Positions 23,476-33,278 of a DNA stretch of 64,000 nucleotides are shown here, piece by piece; the stretch's first letter is position 1, and each line of letters opens with the position of its first letter. This stretch comes from Streptomyces sp. DG2A-72 (GTDB lineage Bacteria > Actinomycetota > Actinomycetes > Streptomycetales > Streptomycetaceae). The notes beneath the pieces are model-generated. The model saw only the letters and a program-made list of their open reading frames with translations, did no database searches and was not told the origin of the DNA. The translations under genes were made by a program, and so were the position numbers. The DNA lies in the NCBI RefSeq assembly GCF_030499575.1, contig NZ_JASTLC010000001.1, positions 1,054,001-1,118,000 on the forward strand. The letters are read 5' to 3'.

Positions 23476-25578
23476 TCAACGCATCCGCAGACTCTTGTAC
23501 GGAGCGGGACCACCGATCTGTTCAGCGGCCGAGCCGGACCGCTTGACGCGGTGCCACTTCAGCCGGCTGCCGAGCAGCAGGGCGACCAGGGACTGGATGA
23601 CGACCAGGTACATAAGCTGCCGGTAGACGATGATCTGGAACGGCATCGTCCACAGCGTCCGCAGCCGCTCACCGTCGAGTCTCAGGGCGTAGCCGGACGT
23701 GGCGAGTTGGACGCCGAGGAAGGCGAACCACACCAGGGCCGACTCCAGCGGGTCGCGGAACAGCACACCGTACAGCGCGTAGACGTCGATGACGGGCGCG
23801 AGGAGCGGCAGGGCGACCTGGAAGAGCGCGGTGTACGGCAGTCCGCGCCGGCCGAAGCGCCCGGCCGTGCCCCTGCCGAAGAAGGCGCCGCGGTGCTTCC
23901 ACATCGCCTGGATCGTGCCGTAGCACCAGCGGTACCGCTGCTGCCACAACTGGCGCACCGACGTGGGCACTTCGGTCCAGGCGACGGCGGACTCCTCGTA
24001 CAGCACCCGCCAGCCCGCCCGCCACAGCGCCATCGTGAGGTCGGTGTCCTCGGCGAGGGTGTCGTCGCTGAGCCCGCCGACGGCCAGCACCGCGTCCCGG
24101 CGGAAGGCGCCGATGGCACCGGGCACCGTCGTCATGCACTCCAGGACCTCGAACATACGCCGGTCGAGATTGAAGCCGAAGACGTACTCCAGGTGCTGCC
24201 ATCGGGCCAGCAGCCTGCGGCGGTTGCCGACCTTGGTGTTGCCGCTGACGGCGCCGACGGCCGCGTGCGCGAGCGGCTGGATGAGCCGCTGAACGGCATC
24301 GGGCTCGAAGACGGTGTTGGCGTCGACCATCACCACGATGTCGTACCGCGCCTGCGCCAGTCCCGTGTTGAGCGCGGCGGCCTTGCCCTCGTTGGGCTTG
24401 CGGATCACCTCCACGCGCGGATCCCCGATCCCCTCGGCGATCTCGGCCGTACGGTCGGTCGACCCGTCGTCGATCACGATGATCTGCAGCGCCTGGTGGG
24501 TGGAGTCGAGCAGCGAGAGGACGGTGGACTCGATGCCGACCTCTTCGTTGTACGCCGGTACGAGCACCGTCACCGGCCCGGTCACCTCCCGCATCCAGGG
24601 CGCCCCCGGCCGGAACCGCTCCAGCCGGCGCACATGGGCCCGGGCGAACAGGGCGAGCAGCACCAGCCGCAGCACACCGAGGCCGCCGGCGAGGCCGAGG
24701 GTCCAGATCATGGCCGTGGAGAAGGCGCGCCCGGCGGCCGTGGCCCAGATCAGCCCCTGCCCCTGCCAGCGATCGACGGTGGAGGCGGAGGAGTAGGGGA
24801 CGAGATCGAGCCCCGTGGACACGGTGGTGAACCGGTCGACGTTCCGGTTCCCGAGCAGCTTCTTCGCCTCCTGGTACGCGGTGGCCGTCTGACTCAACTG
24901 CCTGACCGTCCCCAGCGCCGGCTTGCGCGCCCCCTTGTCGGCGGCGACGAGCACATAGCCGTAGTCGGTGGCACGCCGGGCCGCCTGCCACTCGCGGCCG
25001 CACAGTGTGTCCGGTGTCGTGGTCCGCGGCATCCGCAGCAGATTGGTGCGCAGGCCGGTGGCGCCCGCCAACGCGGCCTGGGTCATGGTGAGTTCGGCGT
25101 CGAAGCGGGGCGGCGAGGACTCGCCGAGAACAGCGCCGGTGTACGTGTGCGAACCGATCTCGTGCCCCTCGGCACGGATCCGCCGGATCAGGTCGGGGTA
25201 CTGGGCCGCCTGGGCTCCCTTGACGAAGAAGGTGGCGCGTGCCCGGTTCGTGCGCAGGAGGTCGAGCAGGCGCGGAGTCCAGACGGGGTCGGGCCCGCCG
25301 TCGAAGGTGAGCGCCACGGTGCGGGGCGGCATCGCCGCCGTCTGTATCCCACCGCGGTTGATCCCGATCACCGGCCCGCCCTTCGCCACGGCATCCGGCA
25401 CGGGCGAGGTGCACGGGGACCGCGTCTTCGCGGCATCGACCTCGTGCTCGGTCCAGCCCTGGAAGAGCAGGGCGGCGAACAGGGCGGGGAGGGTGAGCGC
25501 CAGTAACAGCCAGTGGCCGCGGGGGTCGCGTGTCTGTTTGTGACGGGCCTTCTGGCGGGACTTCGACTCGGCCGTCAC
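23476..25578 (-). CDS. bifunctional polysaccharide deacetylase-like/GT2 glycosyltransferase
   Basis: This 700-residue membrane protein starts at GTG 25578 with GGAGG 9 nt upstream. It has a TM helix at about 23-40, a NodB-like domain (about 85-270), TM segments, and a GT2 processive synthase domain with VPAYNEE, IDDGSTDRTAE, MVDANTVFEP, EDTDL and QQRYRW, then C-terminal TM helices. The architecture matches MatB-like/PgaC-like poly-beta-1,6-GlcNAc synthases of streptomycetes. The NodB motifs are degenerate: TFDGGPD in place of TFDDGP, HTYTG in place of H-x-x-x-H, RMPRTT in place of RPPY. The deacetylase half is therefore probably inactive. The GT half looks intact. Confidence 0.88.
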   Translation of the reverse strand: MTAESKSRQKARHKQTRDPRGHWLLLALTLPALFAALLFQGWTEHEVDAAKTRSPCTSPVPDAVAKGGPVIGINRGGIQTAAMPPRTVALTFDGGPDPVWTPRLLDLLRTNRARATFFVKGAQAAQYPDLIRRIRAEGHEIGSHTYTGAVLGESSPPRFDAELTMTQAALAGATGLRTNLLRMPRTTTPDTLCGREWQAARRATDYGYVLVAADKGARKPALGTVRQLSQTATAYQEAKKLLGNRNVDRFTTVSTGLDLVPYSSASTVDRWQGQGLIWATAAGRAFSTAMIWTLGLAGGLGVLRLVLLALFARAHVRRLERFRPGAPWMREVTGPVTVLVPAYNEEVGIESTVLSLLDSTHQALQIIVIDDGSTDRTAEIAEGIGDPRVEVIRKPNEGKAAALNTGLAQARYDIVVMVDANTVFEPDAVQRLIQPLAHAAVGAVSGNTKVGNRRRLLARWQHLEYVFGFNLDRRMFEVLECMTTVPGAIGAFRRDAVLAVGGLSDDTLAEDTDLTMALWRAGWRVLYEESAVAWTEVPTSVRQLWQQRYRWCYGTIQAMWKHRGAFFGRGTAGRFGRRGLPYTALFQVALPLLAPVIDVYALYGVLFRDPLESALVWFAFLGVQLATSGYALRLDGERLRTLWTMPFQIIVYRQLMYLVVIQSLVALLLGSRLKWHRVKRSGSAAEQIGGPAPYKSLRMR

Positions 25579-25933
25579 GGAAGCCCACCTCCCCCGGGGC
25601 CTTCACCTCTGCTCAGGGCGGAGGAGATCTTCGTCCACTGCTTGGCGAGGCTGGGGGTACGCATGGGGCGCGAGTGTAGTTACGGGGTTTCCACTACGGG
25701 GGCACAACACCGATCTTCACAGGGGCGCCGCCGAGGTCGCTCCGTCCCAGGCCCGTACATGCCGCGGACGCGCGGGCGGCCGAGCGCGATCGCTCGGGCC
25801 GCCGCATCAGGACGCATCAGGCCGGCCGGCACACCCTTCGACCGGTGAGAGCCGGTTTATCGTGACGACGGCTGCCGCGAGCCGGTGACGTGTGCATGAA
25901 ATGCCCCGCTCGCGCCCCGGCACAGCGCAGCGT
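25579..25933. other. 355-nt intergenic region between deacetylase/GT2 and rpoA copy
   Basis: No gene is seen here. It should contain the promoter of the minus-strand deacetylase/GT2 gene and the 3' end of the rpoA transcript. A small inverted repeat ACCGG-TGAGAG-CCGGT lies at about 25841-25856, roughly 80 nt beyond the rpoA stop, and could be a weak terminator. An AT-richer patch around 25675-25700 may hold the promoter. Confidence 0.45.
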
Positions 25934-26956
25934 TCAGTACTCCTCGGTCTCGACGAACCCGGCGTCCACGTCGTTGTTCGCGCCGAAGGCGTCGGCAGCG
26001 GTGGTGGGGTCGAAGCCGGGCGGGCTGTCCTTGAGCGCCAGGCCCATGCCGTGCAGCTTCGCCTTGACCTCGTCGATCGACTTCGCACCGAAGTTGCGGA
26101 TGTCGAGGAGATCCGCCTCGGAGCGCGCGACCAGCTCACCCACGGAATGGACGCCCTCGCGCTTGAGGCAGTTGTACGACCGAACGGTGAGCTCCAGCTC
26201 CTCGATCGGCAGTACCAGATCGGCGGCAAGGGCGGCGTCCGTCGGGGACGGACCCATGTCGATGCCCTCGGCGTCGATGTTCAGCTCGCGCGCGAGACCG
26301 AACAGCTCGACCAGCGTCTTACCGGCGGAGGCCATAGCGTCACGCGGACGCATCGCCTGCTTGGTCTCGACGTCGACGATCAGCTTGTCGAAGTCGGTGC
26401 GCTGCTCGACACGGGTCGCCTCGACCTTGTACGTGACCTTCAGAACCGGCGAGTAGATCGAGTCGACCGGGACACGCCCGATCTCCTGGCCCACCTGCTT
26501 GTTCTGCACGGCGGAGACATAGCCACGGCCACGCTCGACCGTGAGCTCCATCTCCAGCTTGCCCTTGCCGTTGAGCGTGGCGACGACGAGGTCGGGGTTG
26601 TGCACCTCGACACCGGCCGGGGGCGCGATGTCGGCGGCGGTGACCAGACCCGGACCCTGCTTGCGCAGGTACATCACGACCGGCTCGTCGTGCTCACTGC
26701 TCACGACCAGCTGCTTGATGTTGAGGATCAGGTCGGTGACGTCCTCCTTGACGCCCGGCACGGTAGTGAACTCGTGCAGCACGCCGTCAACGCGGACGGA
26801 CGTGACCGCCGCACCGGGGATCGAGGACAGGAGCGTACGGCGGAGGGAGTTGCCGAGGGTGTAGCCGAAGCCCGGCTCCAGCGGCTCGATCACGAACCGG
26901 GAGCGGAACTCGTCGACGACCTCTTCGGCCAGGGACGGACGCTGAGCAATCAGCAC
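25934..26956 (-). CDS. rpoA: RNA polymerase alpha subunit, apparent second copy
   Basis: The 340 residues match Streptomyces RpoA end to end. The amino-terminal assembly domain contains [20 protein letters not shown] and [20 protein letters not shown] linker and the C-terminal domain ([36 protein letters not shown]) contact DNA and activators. The start is GTG 26956 with GGAGGC 8 nt upstream. The normal rpoA neighbours (rpsM, rpsK, rpsD upstream, rplQ downstream) are absent on both sides. Here the flanks are a methyltransferase-like gene and a glycosyltransferase. It therefore looks like a stand-alone duplicate with its own promoter. No inactivating change is visible. Confidence 0.95.
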   Translation of the reverse strand: MLIAQRPSLAEEVVDEFRSRFVIEPLEPGFGYTLGNSLRRTLLSSIPGAAVTSVRVDGVLHEFTTVPGVKEDVTDLILNIKQLVVSSEHDEPVVMYLRKQGPGLVTAADIAPPAGVEVHNPDLVVATLNGKGKLEMELTVERGRGYVSAVQNKQVGQEIGRVPVDSIYSPVLKVTYKVEATRVEQRTDFDKLIVDVETKQAMRPRDAMASAGKTLVELFGLARELNIDAEGIDMGPSPTDAALAADLVLPIEELELTVRSYNCLKREGVHSVGELVARSEADLLDIRNFGAKSIDEVKAKLHGMGLALKDSPPGFDPTTAADAFGANNDVDAGFVETEEY

Positions 26957-27014
26957 GGGGTGTTGCCTCCAGTAGTTCGGCGCCCGGGGATGTGACGCCG
27001 TAGTCACCACGAAG

Positions 27015-27039
27015 GATACGGGCGATACGGGTGATACGG
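27015..27039. repeat. GATACGG triple direct repeat upstream of rpoA copy
   Basis: GATACGG occurs at 27015-27021, 27024-27030 and 27033-27039, an exact 9-bp period. It lies about 60 nt upstream of the rpoA GTG. On the rpoA strand it reads CCGTATC three times, which also creates TATC-type -10-like hexamers. It may be promoter or regulator-binding sequence, or simple repeat expansion. Confidence 0.45.
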
Positions 27040-27150
27040 CCTCCGAAAAGGCCGGACCACCCGACTCCGCCCCTCTGCCGGCCAGTCGGCAGCCCCGGCT
27101 CTGGCAGGAATGGAGCCCGACGATCAGCCGCTCCTACTCCTGGACGTCCG

Positions 27151-27978
27151 TCATTCGGAGCGTGGCCGGGACTGGTAAAGCCGGGTGTGATAGCGGCCTT
27201 CGGACTCCAGTCCGGTGGGGTCGTCGCCGGCCCGGAGCACCTGCTCGACGGCGCGACGTTGTTCCGCCGCGCTGGTGAAGCGCCGCTGGGGGTAGGTCCG
27301 TGCGGAGTCGGTCTCGGTGGTCAGGCCATGGGCTGCCAATTGCGCGATCACAGGTTGGTAGGAGACGGTGCGCAGGACGAACGCGCTGACCCAGATCGAC
27401 GCCCGTGCGCTCTCCAGCAGCGCCTGAAAGGTGCGGTGGGTGATGTAGCCGACCCCTCCGGTGACGGTGATCAGGCCGGTGTCCGCGACGGCGCGCCGCA
27501 ACCGGGGGCTGGGCGGGTGGTGTTCCAGGTTCTCGGCATATGCCTGATCGAGCAGACCGACCGCCAGGGCGTACTGGACGGCGTTGTCAGCGGTGTCGAG
27601 CCCGATGACCGGGGCAGCGTCCGCGCGGCGCCGTGAGGCGTAGAACTCCTTGTCGTGTTCGATGAGTTCGGCGGGCGTGAGGGCGTCGACCTCAGGGCTG
27701 GTGTAGTGCGCGTACAGCTCCGCCAGTGTGATGTGGTGGTTGAGGAGAGCGGCGTTGAAGCCGTACGAGCAGCAGAGGTCGAGGACGGTGACGGGGCCGT
27801 CGGTGCCGTCGGCCGCGGACCGGTCGGCGCGGGTGCCCCGGAAGACATCCTGCGCGTGGTGCGGTATCTCGTACTCCAGCGGGGCGAGTCGGCGGACGTA
27901 GGCGCGGGGGTCCGGCTGATTGTAGATGTCGTCGAATCGGGTCTTGCCCGATGCGGTGCTGACAGGGCTTACGGCCAC
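27151..27978 (-). CDS. SAM-dependent methyltransferase-like protein
   Basis: This 275-residue protein contains TVLDLCCSYGFNAALLNHHI (about residues 64-83), a variant of the class I methyltransferase motif I (usually D-x-G-x-G) with CCSYG in the glycine-rich loop. A later VIGLDTADNAVQYALAVGLLD fits motif II. The remaining sequence, including ITVTGGVGYI, is consistent with the fold. The substrate is not evident. It is on the same strand as rpoA, 194 nt upstream of it, with separate control likely. Confidence 0.7.
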   Translation of the reverse strand: MAVSPVSTASGKTRFDDIYNQPDPRAYVRRLAPLEYEIPHHAQDVFRGTRADRSAADGTDGPVTVLDLCCSYGFNAALLNHHITLAELYAHYTSPEVDALTPAELIEHDKEFYASRRRADAAPVIGLDTADNAVQYALAVGLLDQAYAENLEHHPPSPRLRRAVADTGLITVTGGVGYITHRTFQALLESARASIWVSAFVLRTVSYQPVIAQLAAHGLTTETDSARTYPQRRFTSAAEQRRAVEQVLRAGDDPTGLESEGRYHTRLYQSRPRSE

Positions 27979-28155
27979 GGTGCGTACCTCCAGGTGATGG
28001 GATCGGTCCGCTGCACAGCCCTACCGGGCCCGTGGCACCGACCGATAGACCTCACGGCTGGATCCGGCCACGGGATGCCCGTGTATCCCGCGCGACCCGG
28101 CTCACACACACGAATTACTGGCCGAAAGCCAACGCTGAAGACATTGCCTGAAGAA

Positions 28156-28196
28156 TCATCAGAAATGGACTGATGACGCACAGATGAGCTGCTCAT
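28156..28196. promoter_or_regulatory. two inverted repeats upstream of the osmolyte ABC operon
   Basis: TCATCAG-AAATGGA-CTGATGA (28156-28176) is a perfect 7-bp inverted repeat. ATGAGC-T-GCTCAT (28184-28196) is a perfect 6-bp one right after it. Both lie 40-80 nt upstream of the first ABC gene in a locally AT-rich stretch. They are candidate operators for osmotic or choline/betaine-responsive control. No regulator gene is adjacent. Confidence 0.5.
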
Positions 28197-28233
28197 GACG
28201 TTCGGACGGCCCGTCGCGGGGTAAGAGCGCGCC

Positions 28234-28877
28234 GTGGATTTCTTAGAATTCCTGTCCGGGAACTGGCCGGATGTGCGGGATGCCACGGTGGATCACGCCG
28301 TGCTCGTCCTCGAAGGGCTCGGCCTGGCGGTGGCGGTGGGCCTGCCCCTGGCGGTACTCGTCTACCGCACCAAGCTGCCGCGCGCCGCCGTTCTGGGAGT
28401 CGCGGGGGTGTTCCTCACGATTCCCTCGTACGCCTTGTTCGGTCTGCTCATCACCCCGCTCGGGCTGGGTACGGGGCCCTCGATCGTGGCTCTGACGATG
28501 TACGCCCTGCTGCCCGTCATCCGCAATACGGTCGTCGGCCTGCGTGAAGTCGACCCCGCCGTTGTGGAGTCGGCGCGGGGCATGGGCATGAGCCGGCTCA
28601 AGGTGCTGCTGGGCGTGGAGTTGCCGCTTGCCTGGCCGGTCATCGTGACCGGGCTGCGGGTGGCCGCCCAGCTGCTGCTCGGCATCGCCGCCATCGCCGC
28701 CGCCGTCAACGGCCCGGGCCTGGGCAATCTCATCCTGCAGGGCCTCGACAAGGCCGGCACTCCCTTCGCCATCTATCTGACCATCGAGGGCGCCGCGGCG
28801 ATCATCGTGCTCGCCGTGCTGTTCGACGCGGCGTTCGCACTGCTGAAGCGGCTCACGACATCGAGAGGGCTCAGCAC

Positions 28878-28881
<4 letters not shown>
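28234..28881 (+). CDS. OpuC/ProW-type ABC transporter permease
   Basis: This 215-residue inner-membrane protein has about five to six helices and the binding-protein-dependent transport (EAA) loop EVDPAVVESARGMGMSRLKV, followed by GVELPLAWPVIVTGLR. This is the glycine betaine/carnitine/choline OpuCB-OpuCD type. Start GTG 28234. It opens a four-gene operon, permease-ATPase-permease-binding protein, with 4-nt overlaps (ATGA with the ATPase). It imports an osmoprotectant or quaternary amine together with the second permease at 30051. Confidence 0.93.
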
Positions 28882-30050
<1,169 letters not shown>

Positions 30051-30842
30051 ATGGCGGTCATCGCCCAGTCCCGCCCCCCGGTGACCGAGACCGCGGCCAC
30101 CCGGGGGCGACTGCTCGCGTACGGGCGGTACGCGGTCCTGCCGGTGATCGTCGGCCTCGCGCTGCTCGCGCTCTACCTCTACGTCTCCGATCACCGGCTG
30201 GACTCCATCGAGCAGCGCAGCCTCAACGCCGACTACCTCACGAACCGGATCCTGAAGCATCTCGGCCTCACACTCGTCGTGTCCGCCCTCATCCTGGTGA
30301 TCGCCGTGCCCTGCGGCGTCCTGCTCACCCGCCCCTGGGCGCGCCGCTGGGCCTCGCCGATCCTGGTCGTCGCCAACATCGGGCAGGCGCTGCCCTCCCT
30401 CGGGCTGATCGTGCTGCTGGCCGTCGGCTTCAAGACGCTGGGCGTCAACCAGATCGCGGTCATCGCCTTCCTCGTGTACGGAATCCTGCCCGTGCTGCGC
30501 AACACCATCGCCGGGCTGCAGCAGGTCGACCGATCGGTGATCGAGTCGGCGCGGGGCATGGGAATGACCCGCTGGTCGGTGCTGCTCCGGATAGAGCTGC
30601 CGCTGGCCGTCCCGGTGATCCTCGCCGGTGTGCGTACGGCCCTCGTGATCACCGTCGGCACCGTGGCGCTGGCCACTTTCGTCGGCGCGGGCGGCCTCGG
30701 CGACGTCATCTCCAACGGCATCAGCTCCAGCCGCGATGTGGTCCTGCTGACCGGCAGCGTGCTGGTCGCCGCGCTGGCGCTGCTCGTCGACTGGGCGGCG
30801 TCGATCGCCGAAGACCTTCTCAAGCCACGGGGGCTGCAATGA
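30051..30842 (+). CDS. OpuC/ProW-type ABC transporter permease, second
   Basis: This 263-residue permease begins immediately after the ATPase stop. It is homologous to the 28234 permease, with the EAA loop QVDRSVIESARGMGMTRWSV followed by IELPLAVPVILAGVR. It has an extra N-terminal helix (VLPVIVGLALLALYLYV) absent from the shorter one. The two permeases probably form a heterodimeric channel, as in OpuCB/OpuCD systems. The stop overlaps the binding-protein ATG by 4 nt. Confidence 0.93.
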   Translation: MAVIAQSRPPVTETAATRGRLLAYGRYAVLPVIVGLALLALYLYVSDHRLDSIEQRSLNADYLTNRILKHLGLTLVVSALILVIAVPCGVLLTRPWARRWASPILVVANIGQALPSLGLIVLLAVGFKTLGVNQIAVIAFLVYGILPVLRNTIAGLQQVDRSVIESARGMGMTRWSVLLRIELPLAVPVILAGVRTALVITVGTVALATFVGAGGLGDVISNGISSSRDVVLLTGSVLVAALALLVDWAASIAEDLLKPRGLQ

Positions 30843-31828
30843 ACCGTCCACGAAGGCGCCTGGGCGCGCTGCTGGCCGTACTGTCCCTCACCGCGGTCTG
30901 CGCCGGCTGCTCGTCCACCTCCAGCGATCTGCCGTCGAGCGTCTCCGCCGGGCAGCTCAGGGGCGGCAGCATCGCGAAGGCCGTCGATCTGTCCGGCAAG
31001 AGCTTCACGGTCGGCTCGAAGGAGTTCACCGAGCAGACCGTCCTCGGCAACATCCTGATCTACGCCCTGCAGGCCGCCGGCGCGAAGACCAAGGACCAGA
31101 CGGGTCTTACCGGTTCGGCGATCGTCCGCAAGGCGCTGCTCGGCGGCGACATCGACATGTACTGGGAGTATGCCGGTACCGGGTGGTCGGAGTTCCTCAA
31201 GAAGACGAGCGTTCTGCCAGGGGCCAAGGAACAGTTCGACGAGACGGCGCGGCTGGACCAGAAGCAGAACAAGATCACCTGGCTGGGGCCTGCGAAGTTC
31301 GGCGACCAGTACGCCATCGCCCGCGCGGGCGACGCCAAGGGCCCGGCCGGCAAGGTCGACAAGCTCAGCCAGCTCAAGCAGCTGGCGAAGGACCACCCGG
31401 GCGAGGTCACGCTGTGCGGCGCGGCAGAATTCCTCGACCGGGAGATCGGCCCCCTGCAGAAGGTGTACGACGTGCGCATTCCGCCCACGCAGGTCTACCA
31501 GAACGCCTTCGCGCTGAACTTCGTCAATGTGGCCAAACAGAGCCCCTGCAACTTCGCCGAGGTCTTCACCACGGACTCCCGCATCAAGTCCCTCGGCCTG
31601 AAGGTCGTTGAGGACGACAAGACCCACTTCCTGACGCAACTGGTGGGTCTGACACTGCGCGAGAAGACCGCGCGGGAGAACCCGGAGTTGAAGAGGCTGG
31701 TGCGGCTGCTCGGGGACAAGCTCACCCAGCAGGTGATCATCGAGCTCAACGGGATGGTGGACATCGACGGCGCGAGTCCGCAGCAGGCGGCGGTGAAGTT
31801 CCTCAAGGACGAGGGGTTCATCGCGTAG
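30839..31828 (+). CDS. OpuCC/ProX-type substrate-binding lipoprotein
   Basis: This 329-residue secreted lipoprotein has a basic N-terminus, a hydrophobic core and lipobox VCAGC with the lipidated C24. The mature part follows the OpuAC/QAT family pattern: GSKEFTEQTVLGNILIYALQ, TGSAIVRKALLGGDIDMYWE, and YAGTGW with aromatic residues that usually cage quaternary ammonium groups. It captures the osmolyte outside the membrane and delivers it to the permeases encoded just upstream. Exact ligand (betaine, choline, ectoine-like) is not determinable. Confidence 0.94.
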   Translation: MNRPRRRLGALLAVLSLTAVCAGCSSTSSDLPSSVSAGQLRGGSIAKAVDLSGKSFTVGSKEFTEQTVLGNILIYALQAAGAKTKDQTGLTGSAIVRKALLGGDIDMYWEYAGTGWSEFLKKTSVLPGAKEQFDETARLDQKQNKITWLGPAKFGDQYAIARAGDAKGPAGKVDKLSQLKQLAKDHPGEVTLCGAAEFLDREIGPLQKVYDVRIPPTQVYQNAFALNFVNVAKQSPCNFAEVFTTDSRIKSLGLKVVEDDKTHFLTQLVGLTLREKTARENPELKRLVRLLGDKLTQQVIIELNGMVDIDGASPQQAAVKFLKDEGFIA

Positions 31829-31841
31829 CGAGAAGAGTGTT

Positions 31842-33256
31842 TCAGGAAGTGCGCCCGGCCGCCCGCACCGTGAGACGCACCGCCGATCCGTGAGACCCGA
31901 CTTCGAGCGCCACGCGGCACGTCGGCACGTCGGAGTCGATCTCCGGGTAGTCGTCGCTGGAGATCCGCAGCACCAGCCGGTGTCCGGCCGCGATCCGGTA
32001 GTGCGTGGGCCAGATGTGCACGTCCAGGCCGTGGAACGCGCCCGGCGTCACCGGCACGAGTGCGGTGTGCCCGTGGCGGTGGCCGGCCTTGAGCCATCCG
32101 GCGGTGATTCTCGTTCGCGTGCCGTCGGGTGTCTCGTCGTACAGCACCGCGGCGATATTGCCGTCGGTGGCGGTGAAGGACGCCCGAAGCGACACGCCGG
32201 CGTCTCCGGCCAGGACCAGGTCGCGCCTCAATGCCCCGGTGGAGAAGGTGAGTTGTTGATGGCTCTGCGGAGCCTCGATACTCGTGTTGACCTCGAAGGC
32301 GGCCTCGCCTCTGGTGCCGAGGGCGGTCCCGAGTGAGCCGTCGCCGCGCAGCGCGAGCGTCAGGGTATGGGCGCCGCGGGGCGGCCACGCGTCCCACTGG
32401 TGCCGGCCCGTACCGACCCCGGGGCCGGGGATTTCGTACGAGGTGATGCGCGCGCCCGGCAAGGGGGCGCGCGGGTCGCCGGCCAGCCGGCGGTCCCACC
32501 ACGCCAGACAAGGGCCGGGCCCGATGCCCGCGTGCTGGGTGCTCGCCGTGTTCCCAGGGGCCGGAGACGAGCCACACGTTCTCGGGCCGGGCGAGGTGGT
32601 TCTTGACCATGCCGTCGCGGTAGCCGCCGCGCCAGAAATCGTCGTAGAGCGGGTGCGCGGCGTACGTCTGGAGCGTCGCGGGCGCATAGGTCCGCTGCCA
32701 GTCCCGGATGCGGGGAGAGTAGATTCCGCCGCGATGGATGGTGTTCTCGTACCAGTCGTGCAGGCCGTTCGTCGGGATGATCGCCTTCAGGTGCGGGGGC
32801 CGGTTCACGGCGGCGAGGAGACTGGTGTGTCCGCCGTAGCTGACGCCCATCTGACCTATGCGGCCCGTGGCGGACGGGTGCCGGGCGAGCCATTCGATCG
32901 CGTCGTGGTTGGCACACCAGCGCGTTGTAGCCCTGTGCCACGAAGTACGACGCCGTGTGACCGAAGTACTCCAGGTCCGCGGGGTAGGCGGTGTACTCGT
33001 GGATGATGCCCGGGAAGCGGCCGGTGGCCGCCTTGCCGTCGGGGCCGGCGGGCCGGTAGAGGGCGGCCAGATGGCTGCCGTCCCGCAGCGGCACTCTGAC
33101 GTCCTCGCGCAGGACGCCGAACAGCGCCGGCCGGTCGTAGGAGAAGAACGGGTCGCCCGGCACACCGGCTGTCGCACGGGCGGGCGCTGCGGATGCGGGC
33201 CGGACGGGGGCGAGGGCGGCCGTCAGCGCGGCGAAAACACCGATCGGCTCGCGCAT
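31842..33256 (-). pseudogene. CocE/NonD-family (peptidase S15-like) hydrolase, two frameshifts
   Basis: The gene is split over three frames. 33256 to about 32910 gives an ATG with AGGAG, a signal-like N-terminus and the start of the alpha/beta hydrolase domain (VRVPLRDGSHLAALYRPAG). The second frame, about 32910-32541, contains the nucleophile elbow GQMGVSYGGH. The third frame, about 32541 to 31842, contains the C-terminal jelly-roll (ALGTRGEAAFEVNTSIEAPQ, LVLRISSDDYPEIDSDVP). At 32910 the usual DVRGTGGSEG segment is missing, so this lesion is a deletion. At 32541 a simple shift suffices. A sequencing error could explain the second but hardly the first. Likely a dead secreted esterase/peptidase. 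Confidence 0.85.
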
Positions 33257-33278
33257 GTCGATGTCTCCTCACGGTGGT

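Noticed and set aside
22762..25506. A 914-codon plus-strand frame opposite the LCP and deacetylase/GT2 genes
   Set aside because: It is a shadow of the genes on the other strand; its sequence is low-complexity Gly/Arg/Val and contains no family motif.
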